From positions 1-25,541 of the forward strand of contig CAKUPC010000028.1 of NCBI GenBank assembly GCA_934675095.1: a DNA stretch of 25,541 nt, read 5' to 3'. This document shows positions 15,485-24,535 of the stretch, in pieces (position 1 is the first letter of the stretch; each line of letters opens with the position of its first letter). Both the position numbers and the translations under genes were made by a program. This stretch comes from an uncultured Bacteroidales bacterium (GTDB lineage: Bacteria; Bacteroidota; Bacteroidia; Bacteroidales; UBA932). The notes beneath the pieces are model-generated. The model was not told the origin of the DNA and did not search any database. It was given only the letters and a program-made list of their open reading frames with translations.

Positions 15485-16285
15485 ATGAAAAGGACACTTT
15501 TGCTTACATTCGCCGCTCTCTGCGGCTTCTGCGCCTGCACGTCTCAGCATGGAGTCGGAATCGTCGCCCACCGCGGCTACTGGAAATGCGAGGAGGGAGG
15601 GATGTCGCACAACTCAATCGCCGCCCTCAAGGCCGCCTGCGAGCACGGTTTCTGGGGCACCGAGTTTGACGTGAACATGACTTCCGACGGCGAACTTCTC
15701 GTCTATCACGACGGGGAGATTGAGGGAAAGCGCATAAATTTCACCCCTAAGGCCGAGTTCGAGCATGTCCGTCTTCCGAACGGCGAACCAATCCCGACCC
15801 TCGACGAGTATCTTGCCGTGGCGGAGAACTACCCCAAGACCAAGCTCGTCCTCGAACTCAAGTGGCACGACGCGGCGCTTGAACATCAGGCGGTCGATGC
15901 CGTGGTGGCTTCACTCAAGGCTCACGGTCTCTTCACTCCGGAGCGCGTGATGTTCATCTCCTTCTCCCTCAGCGAGTGCGGACTTTTCGCGCAGGCGGCT
16001 CCGGGCTTCACCATCCAGTATCTGGGCAGTGACCGCGACTTCGATGCCCTCAACGAAAACGGCGTGAACGGCATCGACATGTATTTCCCGACCTTTCTCG
16101 GTGACCCGAAATGGAAGGAAGGCGCACGCGCGAACGGCTACGGCATCAATGTCTGGACCGTCGATGGCGAGGATGACATCCGCAGGTGCATCGGCGAGGG
16201 GATTGATTTCATAACGACCAACGAGCCGGTGCTGGCGCGGGAGATACTGCGGGACATGGACGGTGTTGAAGAACTTTTGCTTTGA
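15485..16285 (+). CDS. Glycerophosphodiester phosphodiesterase (GDPD) family lipoprotein
   Basis: This 266-residue exported enzyme belongs to the GDPD/GlpQ TIM-barrel family, which hydrolyses glycerophosphodiesters to glycerol-3-phosphate and an alcohol. The N-terminus (MKRTLLLTFAALCGFCACTS) looks like a lipoprotein signal with Cys18. Active-site residues are visible: HRG (His29-Arg30), Glu60 and Asp62 in TEFDV, and His75 in VYHD. The usual E-N after HRG is H-N here (SHNSIAAL, Asn43), which I recall as variable in Bacteroidetes lipoprotein members. The C-terminus keeps YGINVWTVDGEDDIRRCIGE and GIDFITTNEP. An in-frame GTG lies 6 bp upstream, but ATG 15485 gives the better signal peptide. It lies 176 bp before the GHL10-like gene and likely belongs with the PUL that follows, though with a separate promoter between. 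Confidence 0.93.
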   Translation: MKRTLLLTFAALCGFCACTSQHGVGIVAHRGYWKCEEGGMSHNSIAALKAACEHGFWGTEFDVNMTSDGELLVYHDGEIEGKRINFTPKAEFEHVRLPNGEPIPTLDEYLAVAENYPKTKLVLELKWHDAALEHQAVDAVVASLKAHGLFTPERVMFISFSLSECGLFAQAAPGFTIQYLGSDRDFDALNENGVNGIDMYFPTFLGDPKWKEGARANGYGINVWTVDGEDDIRRCIGEGIDFITTNEPVLAREILRDMDGVEELLL

Positions 16286-16431
16286 GCGTCTTCAGAAATG
16301 TTTTTCGAATCCTGTCGGGTTTCAGAATGCCTTTGTGGCGTAAATTCTGGAGGTCTTGAGCAAAAACTTAAAAATTGAGAGATAAATATTAAAATTTTTT
16401 ATAAAATATGTTTATTTCTCTAAAAGTTCGC

Positions 16432-16439
16432 TATATTTG
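16432..16439 (+). promoter_or_regulatory. Bacteroides -7 promoter element for the GHL10-like gene and PUL
   Basis: TATATTTG is an exact TAnnTTTG match, 22 bp before the ATG at 16462, in a strongly AT-rich stretch. A degenerate -33 element (TTTA, 16411-16414) lies 17 bp upstream. This probably drives the GHL10-like gene and, by read-through, the SusC/SusD genes, which have no such element directly in front of them. Confidence 0.6.
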
Positions 16440-16461
16440 CGGAATCTAAAGTCTAAATGAG

Positions 16462-17799
16462 ATGAGAAGATTCCGCATATTTTTTGTGTCGTTCACAGCG
16501 GCGGCTCTGACCCTCGTTTCCTGCATAGGGGGGGGCAAGTCGCTAAATGACAATTATATGTGGTTCGACTGCGAAGCGAACTACGCCACCCTCTCCCATC
16601 CCGATTCAATCCGTTTCTACCTTGAAAAATGTCAGGCGCTCGGCTTCGACAATGTCGTCGTCGATGTCAAGTCGATAATGGGCGAGGTCCTCTATGACAG
16701 CGACATAGCCCCTTACATGGGCGACTGGGAAGGCGTGACGAGGTCGAGGGACTACGACATGATGGGACATTTCATCCGCTTCGGGCATGAGCTCGGAATG
16801 CGGGTGTTCGCCTCCCTCAACATCTTCGCCGGAGGTCACAACTACTTCGACCGCGGCATCATCTACGGCGACAAGGCAGCCTGGCAGTCAATCTGTTACG
16901 ACCACGGAAAACTTGTCCCTATTTCGAGCATAAAGACCAACTATAACGGGATGCTGAACCCTTCAAATCCCGAGGTTCAGCAGTATCAGCTCGACATTCT
17001 CAAGGAATTCATCGCAAAATATCCCGAGACCGACGGGCTCATCTTCGACCGCGTGCGCTACGACGGCATCACGGCTGACTTCAGCGACCTTTCACGCGCG
17101 CAGTTCGAGGAATATGCCGGAATCTGTGTGGAGAACTGGCCGGAGGACATACTCAGCTGGTACGACGCCGACGGGAAGCTCCGGGAAAACTGGACGCCCG
17201 GCATCCATGGCAAGAAATGGATAGAGTGGCGCGCCGGCGTCATCCACGATTTCGTTGCCAAGGCACACACGATGCTGAAGGAACTCAATCCGGACCTCAT
17301 CATAGGGGACTACACCGGCGCGTGGTATCCGACCTACTGGCAGCTCGGAGTGAACTGGGCGAGCCGTGAGTACGACCCGTACAAGGTTCCGCAGTACCGT
17401 GAATGGGCGACTGAAAAATACCATGAGACGGGCTATGCCGAACTGCTTGACGTCTATATGACCGGGCTCTACTATTCGTGCATCACCAAAGACGATGTTG
17501 ACCGTGCCACGGGAGTGGTAGGACAGCGCAGCGAGGCCGGAATGGACAACAGCCTCACCTACTGTTACAGCGTCGAGGGCGGCGCCGAGCTCTCGAAGGA
17601 GGTCACGATGGGTGTTGTTCCGGTCGTGGGCTCAATCTATGTCGAGCAGTACCTCGGAGACTTCGGCAAGTTCCGCCCGGCAGTTGAGCAGGCGCTCCGG
17701 AGCACCGGAGGAGTGATGATTTTCGACATCGTGCATCTGAACAAACATCACCTCTGGGACGACTTGGGGGCGGCGATGGCGACTGCGGAGCACCCGTAG
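16462..17799 (+). CDS. Putative glycoside hydrolase lipoprotein, GHL10/DUF187-like TIM barrel
   Basis: This 445-residue protein has a lipoprotein signal (MRRFRIFFVSFTAAALTLVS, then Cys21). The body resembles the GHL10 (family 10 glycosylhydrolase-like, DUF187) group. Conserved-looking segments are FDNVVVDVKSIMGEVLYDSD (residues 62-81), HELGMRVFASLNIFAGG, MLNPSNPEVQQYQLDILKEF and DGLIFDRVRYDG (191-202), where Asp196 is a candidate catalytic acid. GHL10 members have putative roles on cell-wall or other polysaccharides, and few are characterised. The G8 run at 16528-16535 codes for the glycines right after the lipid-anchored Cys. A 63-bp gap with a small hairpin separates it from SusC, so the genes are probably cotranscribed. 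The enzyme class is inferred; the substrate is unknown. Confidence 0.75.
   Translation: MRRFRIFFVSFTAAALTLVSCIGGGKSLNDNYMWFDCEANYATLSHPDSIRFYLEKCQALGFDNVVVDVKSIMGEVLYDSDIAPYMGDWEGVTRSRDYDMMGHFIRFGHELGMRVFASLNIFAGGHNYFDRGIIYGDKAAWQSICYDHGKLVPISSIKTNYNGMLNPSNPEVQQYQLDILKEFIAKYPETDGLIFDRVRYDGITADFSDLSRAQFEEYAGICVENWPEDILSWYDADGKLRENWTPGIHGKKWIEWRAGVIHDFVAKAHTMLKELNPDLIIGDYTGAWYPTYWQLGVNWASREYDPYKVPQYREWATEKYHETGYAELLDVYMTGLYYSCITKDDVDRATGVVGQRSEAGMDNSLTYCYSVEGGAELSKEVTMGVVPVVGSIYVEQYLGDFGKFRPAVEQALRSTGGVMIFDIVHLNKHHLWDDLGAAMATAEHP
16528..16535 (+). repeat. Homopolymer tract G8 just after the lipobox cysteine
   Basis: Eight G lie in the codons following Cys21 and Ile22 (GGG GGG GGC). As sequenced the frame is intact. 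A gain or loss of one G would cut the secreted enzyme off from its signal peptide, as with the C10 tract in SusC. Confidence 0.85.
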
Positions 17800-17810
17800 C
17801 CGGAATCAAT

Positions 17811-17824
17811 GGGGGAATGCCCCC
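17811..17824 (+). other. Small GC hairpin between GHL10-like gene and SusC
   Basis: GGGGG-aatg-CCCCC lies 11 bp after the stop and 38 bp before the next ATG. The 5-bp GC stem has no T-run after it, so it is more likely a transcript-processing or attenuation point than a full terminator. Confidence 0.35.
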
Positions 17825-17862
17825 TCTCTTCTACATGATTATAAAACACTAACACAATCCAA

Positions 17863-20800
17863 ATGAAATCACTGATAACAAATCTAATCCCGAGCCTCCG
17901 GTTCCGGACTATGCTCGTGGCGACTGTGCTCCTCTTTGCTGGAGCCATGTCCGCTCATGCGCAGTCGCAAGTCAGGGGGCTAGTCACCGATGTGAACGGA
18001 CAGCCTGTTGCGGGAGTGACCGTTATGGTCGTGGGGACAACAGTCGGAACTATGACCGACATGGATGGAAAGTGGGCCCTGACAGCAAAGGCGGGCGACA
18101 CCATCGAGTTCTCATGCCTCGGTATGGCCACGCAGACGCGCAGGTGCAGCGGCAAGGCCGAAACGCTCAACGTCACCATGGAAGAGGACTCCCAGTTCAT
18201 CGAGGAGACCATAGTCGTGGGCTACGGCACCCAGAAGAAGTCCTCCATGACCTCCGCCGTCTCGGCGATGAAGGGCGATGAGCTCCTCAAGGCGCCCGCC
18301 ACCAACGTCTCGCAGGTTCTTGCCGGCAAGCTTCCCGGCATCTCCTCCGTGCAGGAGTCCGGTCAGCCGGGCTCCGACCAGGCGAGTCTCCGCATTCGCG
18401 GCTCGATTTATGGCGTGGCATACGTCGTTGATGGTTTCCCTGTTTCTGACATCAATGACATTGACCCTGCCGACATCGAGAGCGTATCCGTGCTCAAGGA
18501 CGGAGCGGCCGCCGCTGTCTATGGACTCAGCGGCGCCGGCGGCGTGATTATCGTGACGACCAAGCGCGGACAGCAGGGCCAGACAAAGATTACCTATAAT
18601 GCCTCAATCGGAGCGTCGATGAACGCGAATTTCCCCAAGTTCATGAACGGCCCTCAGTTCGCCTACTACTACAATGTGGCGGAGATGATGGATCAGATGG
18701 CAAGGGGTGTGATAACTTCCGACACTGAATACAATCCGTACTTCACGAAGCATCAGGTGGAGCTTATGCTCAACGGCGACCCGACCGACGGCTGGGACAA
18801 TGTGAACTACATCGACGAGGTCTTCGGAACCGGATTCAACCAGAAGCACAGTGTCACCGTGCAGGGCGGAAATGAAAAGACGCGCTATTTCGCATCTTTC
18901 GGCTATCTCGGGCAGAAGGGAAACATCGACAACTTCGGCTACAGGCGCTACAATGTCCGAGCAAACCTTGAGTCGCGGATAGCCAAGAATTTCAACTTCA
19001 CCCTCGGAGTTTCCGGAGTGCTGGGACGCAAGTCTGCCCCGTACTACGCGGCTGGTTCCGGCGACAGTTCCGTCTATGGGGGAGATGAGTCCACCAACTG
19101 GCTTTCAATAGCGAACCAGACCATTCAGATGCACCCGTATCTCCCCAAGACCTACAACGGGCTCTACACCGCATCGACAAAGAAGAACACCGGGCTTCCT
19201 CAGTCTCCTCTTGCCGCCATCTATGATTCCGGCTACAGGAAGAACAACACTGCCGATGTCTCGGTGAACACCTCCCTCTCGTACGACGTGCCTTTCCTTG
19301 AAGGCCTTCAGCTCAAGGTTTCCGGATCGTATATGGGATATACCGCGAGTGCAAAGACTCTCTACACTCCGTACTACCTGATGTCGGCGTCGTTCGACAC
19401 TGCAGCAAACGACTGGGCGTGGAAGGAAGTTACCTCCCCGAACGGTGACGGTTCCGGCAACACCGTCCAGGAAAGCGCCAACTGGTCGCGCCACCTTATC
19501 GGGCAGGCAAGCGTCGGCTATGTCCATTCCTTCGGCAAGCACAACCTTGACATCCTTGCCCTTGCTGAGGTCAGGGACTATACGGCCAACGGTCTTGGCG
19601 CGATGGCAAAGAATGTGACATTCCCTTCGCTTCCGGAACTCAGTTACGGAACCCAGGTGGAAGGCTCCGTGTATGGCAGCAGCAACGCGACCCGCTCGGC
19701 CGGCTATGTCGCCAGACTGCGCTATAATTATGACGAGAAGTATCTTGCCGAGTTTTCCGGCCGTTATGACGGGTCCTACAAGTTCGCCGGAATGGCAAAG
19801 ACGCGCTGGGGATTCTTCCCTTCTGCATCAGTGGGATGGAACATGGCCAAGGAACGCTGGCTGGAGAACGCGGCCTGCCTCGACGAACTCAAGCTCCGCG
19901 CCTCGGTCGGTCTTCTCGGAAATGACTCCGTCTCTCCGTATGCATTCCTGAGCACATATGCGCAGGGGGAGAAGGTCATTCTCGGAAACTCGGCGAATCC
20001 GTCCTACTATACTAACGTCATCGCCAATCCGAGCCTTTCATGGGAGAAGACCCTTTCCTACAATGCCGGTGTCGATCTGAGCATGTGGAACGAAAAACTC
20101 GGCGCGGAAGTCGATGTGTTCTACAATTACACCTACGACATCCTGACGGCTCAGGGCTCTAACTTCCCGCCTTCGATGGGTGGGTACTATCCGACCTATG
20201 TGAACGGGAATGCCGTTGACACGGGCGGTATTGACGTCATGCTTTCGCACAAGAACACCGTCATGCTTGCCGGTCAGCCGTTCACATACGGAATATCAGG
20301 GAACGTGACATACGCCAAGTCCCGTTGGATTATATATCCGGACCAGCCGAACATTCCGGAGTATCAGAAAGTTACCGGCACGGAAGTCGGAGCCATCATG
20401 ACATGGGTGGCTGACGGGCTCTACAAGTCCGAGGAGGAAATTGACAATTCCGCATGGTACGGAACCCGTCCGTGCATCGGAGACATAAAGTATGTCGATA
20501 TCAACGGAGACGGCAAGATTGATTCTGACGACCGTTGCCGCGTCGGGCGCAACAACCGTCCGAAGCTGACTTATGGCCTCAATCTCAACTTCTCGTGGTA
20601 TGGTTTCGACCTCTCCGCGCAGTTCACGGGCGGCGCCCTGTTCGATGTTTCCCTCACGGGAACATATTTCAACGGCGTGGATGACAACACCGTGTGGACT
20701 CAGACATTCAAGGAGAACGCGAACTCTCCGCTGTTCCTCGTCGAGAATGCCTACAGCATCTATAACCCTGACGGCACATTCCCTCGCCTGACCCTCGGAA

Positions 20801-21075
20801 ACACGGGACACGGCGGAGACAACGGGCTCGGCTCGACGTTCTGGCTCCGCGACGGCAAATACGTCCGTCTCAAGACCGCGCAGCTGGGCTATACATTCCC
20901 GCGCAAATGGATGGAAAGGCTCAAGATAGACACGCTCCGTCTCTTCGTCGAGGGGCAGAACCTCTTCACCATAGACGGGCTTCCGGACGGAATCGACCCT
21001 GAGTCTCCGGGAACCAACAACGGCTACTATCCTCAACAGCGGCTTCTGATGGGCGGTCTGACATTAACATTCTAA
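17863..21075 (+). CDS. SusC/RagA-like TonB-dependent transporter (no STN domain)
   Basis: This 1070-residue outer-membrane importer imports the PUL's glycan fragments by TonB energy. The signal peptide runs to about residue 33 (FAGAMSAHA then Q). A CarboxypepD_reg-like domain follows (VRGLVTDVNGQPVAGVTVMV to about residue 110), then the EETIVVGYGTQKK linker and the TonB plug (SAVSAMKGDELLKAPATNVS, LRIRGSIYGVAYVVDGFPVS, VYGLSGAGGVIIVT). The beta-barrel ends in aromatic T-L-T-F. It carries a SusC-like calcium-type DINGDGKIDSDDR segment. There is no STN domain, unlike the SusC on the left, so this locus is probably not controlled by sigma/FecR signalling; no other regulator is visible. SusD follows after 9 bp. 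Confidence 0.96.
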   Translation: MKSLITNLIPSLRFRTMLVATVLLFAGAMSAHAQSQVRGLVTDVNGQPVAGVTVMVVGTTVGTMTDMDGKWALTAKAGDTIEFSCLGMATQTRRCSGKAETLNVTMEEDSQFIEETIVVGYGTQKKSSMTSAVSAMKGDELLKAPATNVSQVLAGKLPGISSVQESGQPGSDQASLRIRGSIYGVAYVVDGFPVSDINDIDPADIESVSVLKDGAAAAVYGLSGAGGVIIVTTKRGQQGQTKITYNASIGASMNANFPKFMNGPQFAYYYNVAEMMDQMARGVITSDTEYNPYFTKHQVELMLNGDPTDGWDNVNYIDEVFGTGFNQKHSVTVQGGNEKTRYFASFGYLGQKGNIDNFGYRRYNVRANLESRIAKNFNFTLGVSGVLGRKSAPYYAAGSGDSSVYGGDESTNWLSIANQTIQMHPYLPKTYNGLYTASTKKNTGLPQSPLAAIYDSGYRKNNTADVSVNTSLSYDVPFLEGLQLKVSGSYMGYTASAKTLYTPYYLMSASFDTAANDWAWKEVTSPNGDGSGNTVQESANWSRHLIGQASVGYVHSFGKHNLDILALAEVRDYTANGLGAMAKNVTFPSLPELSYGTQVEGSVYGSSNATRSAGYVARLRYNYDEKYLAEFSGRYDGSYKFAGMAKTRWGFFPSASVGWNMAKERWLENAACLDELKLRASVGLLGNDSVSPYAFLSTYAQGEKVILGNSANPSYYTNVIANPSLSWEKTLSYNAGVDLSMWNEKLGAEVDVFYNYTYDILTAQGSNFPPSMGGYYPTYVNGNAVDTGGIDVMLSHKNTVMLAGQPFTYGISGNVTYAKSRWIIYPDQPNIPEYQKVTGTEVGAIMTWVADGLYKSEEEIDNSAWYGTRPCIGDIKYVDINGDGKIDSDDRCRVGRNNRPKLTYGLNLNFSWYGFDLSAQFTGGALFDVSLTGTYFNGVDDNTVWTQTFKENANSPLFLVENAYSIYNPDGTFPRLTLGNTGHGGDNGLGSTFWLRDGKYVRLKTAQLGYTFPRKWMERLKIDTLRLFVEGQNLFTIDGLPDGIDPESPGTNNGYYPQQRLLMGGLTLTF

Positions 21076-21084
21076 AAAGGGACA

Positions 21085-22755
21085 ATGATTATGAAGAATA
21101 TATTTAAGGGATGCGTGCTCGCTGCGGCGTTGATTGGCGGCGTTTCCTGCACGAAGATGCTTGACATGACTCCGACCAATCTTGTCTCGGACAAGACGAT
21201 TTGGGAAAAGACGGAGTCGGCGGAATGGGCTGTGAACTCGCTTTATACCTATGTCTATAGCGTCATGGCAAATCAGAGCGTGGTAGGTCTCACCGAGTCT
21301 CTGACGGACATGATGAAATATGGTTCGTACAACTACAACTCCCTTGCCTTCATTCCGAGCGAGTTCGCATACGGCGAGGACAACACGATTAAGGCCACCT
21401 ATGTCGATGCCTATATGGGATATTGGGCTACCCGCTATTCCCAGATTACGGACATCAACGAGGCGCTGAGCAATCTGAAGAAATACGGACAGATGTCGGA
21501 CGATGACAAGACAAGGCTTGAGGCTGAAATCCGCTTCATGAGGGCTTATGTCTATTTCGACCTTGTAAAGCGCTACAAGGACATCATCCTCTACGATGAG
21601 GACTTGACTGCTATTGTAAAGGACAGGAAACTGAACACGGAGGAAGAGGCGTGGGACTTCATTCAGAAGGACTTTGATTTCGCGGCCGCTAATCTTCCTG
21701 CAAAGGCTGATGCGAACGGACGGCTCGACAAGGGCATGGCCTATGCCTTCCTCACGCGCACGATGCTGTACGCAAAGAGGTACGATGCCGTGATTGCCGC
21801 AGCGGACGAGGTGAAGAAACTCGGCTACGACCTTGAGAAGAATTACTCTGATTCCTACTCCAAGTCAACCGTTGACGGAAACATTGAGGCCATTCTCCAG
21901 TACCATTTCAGCCGCGCCGAGAACATCACCCAGAGTTTTGACTACTATTATACTCCTGGCGGCGACTTCTCCCTCAACGGCGCGACCGGCGGCGGGTACG
22001 GCACCCCGACTCAGGAACTTGTGGAGTCTTACGAGAAGGCTACAGGAGGAAAGGCCGATTGGAATCCATGGCACACGACCGGCGTGACGGACACTCCTCC
22101 TTACGCGGAACTTGAACCGCGCTTCCATGCCACCGTTCTTTATAACGGGTCCGCATGGAAGGGGCGCACGGTGGAGCCGTATCTCGGCGGCGCTGACGGA
22201 TTCTGCGAGTGGAATGTTGAGCCTGAACCTAACGGACGCTCGACGACTGGCTACTATCTCCGCAAGATGGTTGACGAAACCCACAATGTCATCCAGTATA
22301 GTTCCGGCGTTCAGCCTTTCACCGTCATCCGCTATGCCGAAGTGCTTCTCAACAAGGCCGAGGCTCTGTATGCGACCGGTGAGGAGGGACAGGCAAACGA
22401 CATCGTGAACGACATCAGAGGCCGTGTCGGCCTCCCTTCGGTCACTGCTGACGGCGCTGACCTCATGGCCGCAATCCGTCAGGAGCGCAAGGTCGAGTTC
22501 GCATTCGAGGGACTATGGTACTGGGATTTGCGCCGCTGGGGCATCGCCCACAAGGCCTACCCGGAGGGACTTACCGGCTATCAGGTGCACGGATTCAAGA
22601 TTACCAAGGATGAGGAAGGCAACTTCACCTACGACTACATAAGCGTCGATGACAAGAACCGCAACTTCCCGGAGAAACTCTACAGGTTCCCGCTTCCGGC
22701 TGACGAACTGAACAACAACGGTGCGCTGGAAGGGCAGTTCCCTGAATGGAGATAG
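21085..22755 (+). CDS. SusD/RagB family nutrient-binding lipoprotein
   Basis: This 556-residue partner of the preceding SusC is a surface lipoprotein that captures the glycan. The lipoprotein signal ends in GGVSC (Cys22 counted from ATG 21085). A second in-frame ATG at 21091 (MKNIFKGC) is equally good; the AAGGGA stretch just upstream does not decide between them. The SusD fold shows as RFMRAYVYFDLVKRYKDIIL, FTVIRYAEVLLNKAEALYAT and the hallmark RQERKVEFAFEGLWYWDLRR. The length is typical of the family. It is followed after 31 bp by the DUF5018-like gene. Five consecutive genes on this strand (the GHL10-like gene, SusC, SusD and two lipoproteins) form one apparent operon. Confidence 0.96.
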   Translation: MIMKNIFKGCVLAAALIGGVSCTKMLDMTPTNLVSDKTIWEKTESAEWAVNSLYTYVYSVMANQSVVGLTESLTDMMKYGSYNYNSLAFIPSEFAYGEDNTIKATYVDAYMGYWATRYSQITDINEALSNLKKYGQMSDDDKTRLEAEIRFMRAYVYFDLVKRYKDIILYDEDLTAIVKDRKLNTEEEAWDFIQKDFDFAAANLPAKADANGRLDKGMAYAFLTRTMLYAKRYDAVIAAADEVKKLGYDLEKNYSDSYSKSTVDGNIEAILQYHFSRAENITQSFDYYYTPGGDFSLNGATGGGYGTPTQELVESYEKATGGKADWNPWHTTGVTDTPPYAELEPRFHATVLYNGSAWKGRTVEPYLGGADGFCEWNVEPEPNGRSTTGYYLRKMVDETHNVIQYSSGVQPFTVIRYAEVLLNKAEALYATGEEGQANDIVNDIRGRVGLPSVTADGADLMAAIRQERKVEFAFEGLWYWDLRRWGIAHKAYPEGLTGYQVHGFKITKDEEGNFTYDYISVDDKNRNFPEKLYRFPLPADELNNNGALEGQFPEWR

Positions 22756-22786
22756 GAGAAAATCCCCAAGACAATCTTAATAGACA

Positions 22787-24508
22787 ATGAAAATGAGAAA
22801 GATATGCTTTAACATAGTCGCCGTTGCGGCATTGGCGCTTTCGCTTGCTGCCTGCCAGAAGCCGCACTATGTCCTGCCGACTGCCGAACGTGAGGGCTTC
22901 ACCAGCATCAGCGCGTTCTTCACCTCCGGCGAGTACAACAACCTTGAGCTTGCGAAGCTCTATGTGACTGACGAGATGGTCAAGGACGGGCGGCTTGTCA
23001 TTCCTGTCCCGTACTACTATCCGGAAACTTCGGACAACCCGACGACAAAGTATATGTCCAGTGTCCGGATGAAGGCCGAACTTGACAAGAACTGCTACAT
23101 TTCCCCTGCGCTCACGCTGCTGGACTTGAACCTTGAGAACGAGTTTACCTACACGGATGCCAAGGGCAACACCTATCCGATAGTGATTACAGGAAAGAGG
23201 ACAAAGTCTTCCGAGGCGACTTTCATATCATTCGAGCTGGTCGATATGTTCGAGGGATTTGTCGATAATGACGAGAGGAAGATTTATCTTTATACGACAG
23301 ATGACCTTTCTTCCTGCACTGCGGAAGGGCAGGTCTCCGCTCATTCCGAAATAGTGACGGATCTTAGCGTGGCAAGGAATTATAACGAGCCTCAGACAAT
23401 TGTCATCAAGGCCCACAATGGCACAGAGTACGAATATGTGACAGAAAAGGCCATTCCGACCAAGATTCGCAACGGCTTCAATAAGGAGTCCGTCAAGCAG
23501 CTCTTCAACCTTGACCCTAAGTCCCGCTTCGGAACTCCGGACTATCTGACGGAAGGGCTTGACCCGACAATCGCTTCGATATCCGGCTATCTCGTTGTCT
23601 GCCTTGGCGACGGTTCCGCTCCGTTCTATGTTCACGGGACGACCGGCAAAAAGCTGGGCGAGGTCGCCATCGGTTCAGCTTCAGTCGCCGGAATCACCAA
23701 CGATGAGGCCGGAAATCTCCTGATGGTGAACCGTCTTGACGGCAGGGGAAAAATTCAGATTTACAGGACTTCTTCCGTGACGGCCGCTCCTGCTCTGTTC
23801 TACGAGTATGACAGTGACGTCCCTCTCCCGACCGGCGTGAAGATAAAGGTCAGCGGAAACATTGACGGGGATGCAGTCATCACTCTGCCGTATGTCGGTG
23901 TGGCAAAGGTCACTGAGGCTTCGCAGTTCCTCAGGATTACCGTCTCGGGCGGCACTGTGACTGAGGCAAAGGTCGTGGATCTTGCTCCGGCCGGTGTTAA
24001 GTGGGGAGATGCGGCTTCGAATTACGCCGGCATCGCACCTGCTTCGGCATCGGCTTCAGACGGGGTCTTCCTCGCTTCGTACGGAAGGATGACGCTTGAT
24101 TATCTGGACGCTTCATCGTGGATGGTTTCAAAGTCTATGGGTACGACTTCAGAATCATCTTGGGCATGGAACACGAACGGTCTTGACTGCAAGTTCTATA
24201 ACAATGTGCAGTATCTTGCGATGCTCGTCCTCGCGCATTTCCCGGCTTGGGGAGGACATCCTTCACTCTACATCTATAATGTCTCCAACAAGGCGTCGCT
24301 CACCGGGGAGTTCACGGACTCTCCCGCGCTGTTCGTCTCGTCGCAGAACATCGACTCCTTCAACGGCGCGAACGCCGATGCTACGCTTTCTTCCGGCGAT
24401 GTCGTGATGGCTCCTTCCGCCGACGGATTCAAGATTTTCATCTACTACTACGATCAGTATGCCGGCACCATCGGAGGCTACTCCGCCGACTGTATAAAGA
24501 GGAACTGA
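22787..24508 (+). CDS. DUF5018-like surface lipoprotein, probable glycan-binding protein
   Basis: This 573-residue protein has a lipoprotein signal with lipobox LAAC (Cys23). The N-terminal half (residues about 30-215) looks like beta-sandwich modules resembling DUF5018: short hydrophobic strands such as GRLVIPVPYYYPE, KAELDKNCYISPALTLLDLN and GNTYPIVITGKRTKSS. The C-terminal half (from about 255) has repeating strands like a beta-propeller: ISGYLVVCLGDGSAPFYVHG, SVAGITNDEAGNLLMVNRLD, then GVFLASYGRM and NVQYLAMLVLAHFPAWGG. No catalytic residues can be picked out. By position after SusD it is most likely the SusE/F-type surface glycan-binding protein of the locus. The DUF5018 assignment is from memory of similar PUL proteins and needs a profile search. 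It lies 31 bp after SusD and 27 bp before the phosphodiester glycosidase. Confidence 0.75.
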   Translation: MKMRKICFNIVAVAALALSLAACQKPHYVLPTAEREGFTSISAFFTSGEYNNLELAKLYVTDEMVKDGRLVIPVPYYYPETSDNPTTKYMSSVRMKAELDKNCYISPALTLLDLNLENEFTYTDAKGNTYPIVITGKRTKSSEATFISFELVDMFEGFVDNDERKIYLYTTDDLSSCTAEGQVSAHSEIVTDLSVARNYNEPQTIVIKAHNGTEYEYVTEKAIPTKIRNGFNKESVKQLFNLDPKSRFGTPDYLTEGLDPTIASISGYLVVCLGDGSAPFYVHGTTGKKLGEVAIGSASVAGITNDEAGNLLMVNRLDGRGKIQIYRTSSVTAAPALFYEYDSDVPLPTGVKIKVSGNIDGDAVITLPYVGVAKVTEASQFLRITVSGGTVTEAKVVDLAPAGVKWGDAASNYAGIAPASASASDGVFLASYGRMTLDYLDASSWMVSKSMGTTSESSWAWNTNGLDCKFYNNVQYLAMLVLAHFPAWGGHPSLYIYNVSNKASLTGEFTDSPALFVSSQNIDSFNGANADATLSSGDVVMAPSADGFKIFIYYYDQYAGTIGGYSADCIKRN

Positions 24509-24535
24509 TATGGCTGTTCCTGAATGACGGACGAT

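Noticed and set aside
16377..16420. AT-rich imperfect palindrome (GAGATAAATATT ... TTTATTTCTC) upstream of the GHL10-like gene
   Set aside because: The match needs gaps and the region is almost all A/T, so such symmetry is expected by chance.
15303..16461. Search for a Pho box around the GDPD gene, since phosphodiesterases are often phosphate-regulated
   Set aside because: No CTGTCAT-type direct repeat was found on either strand.
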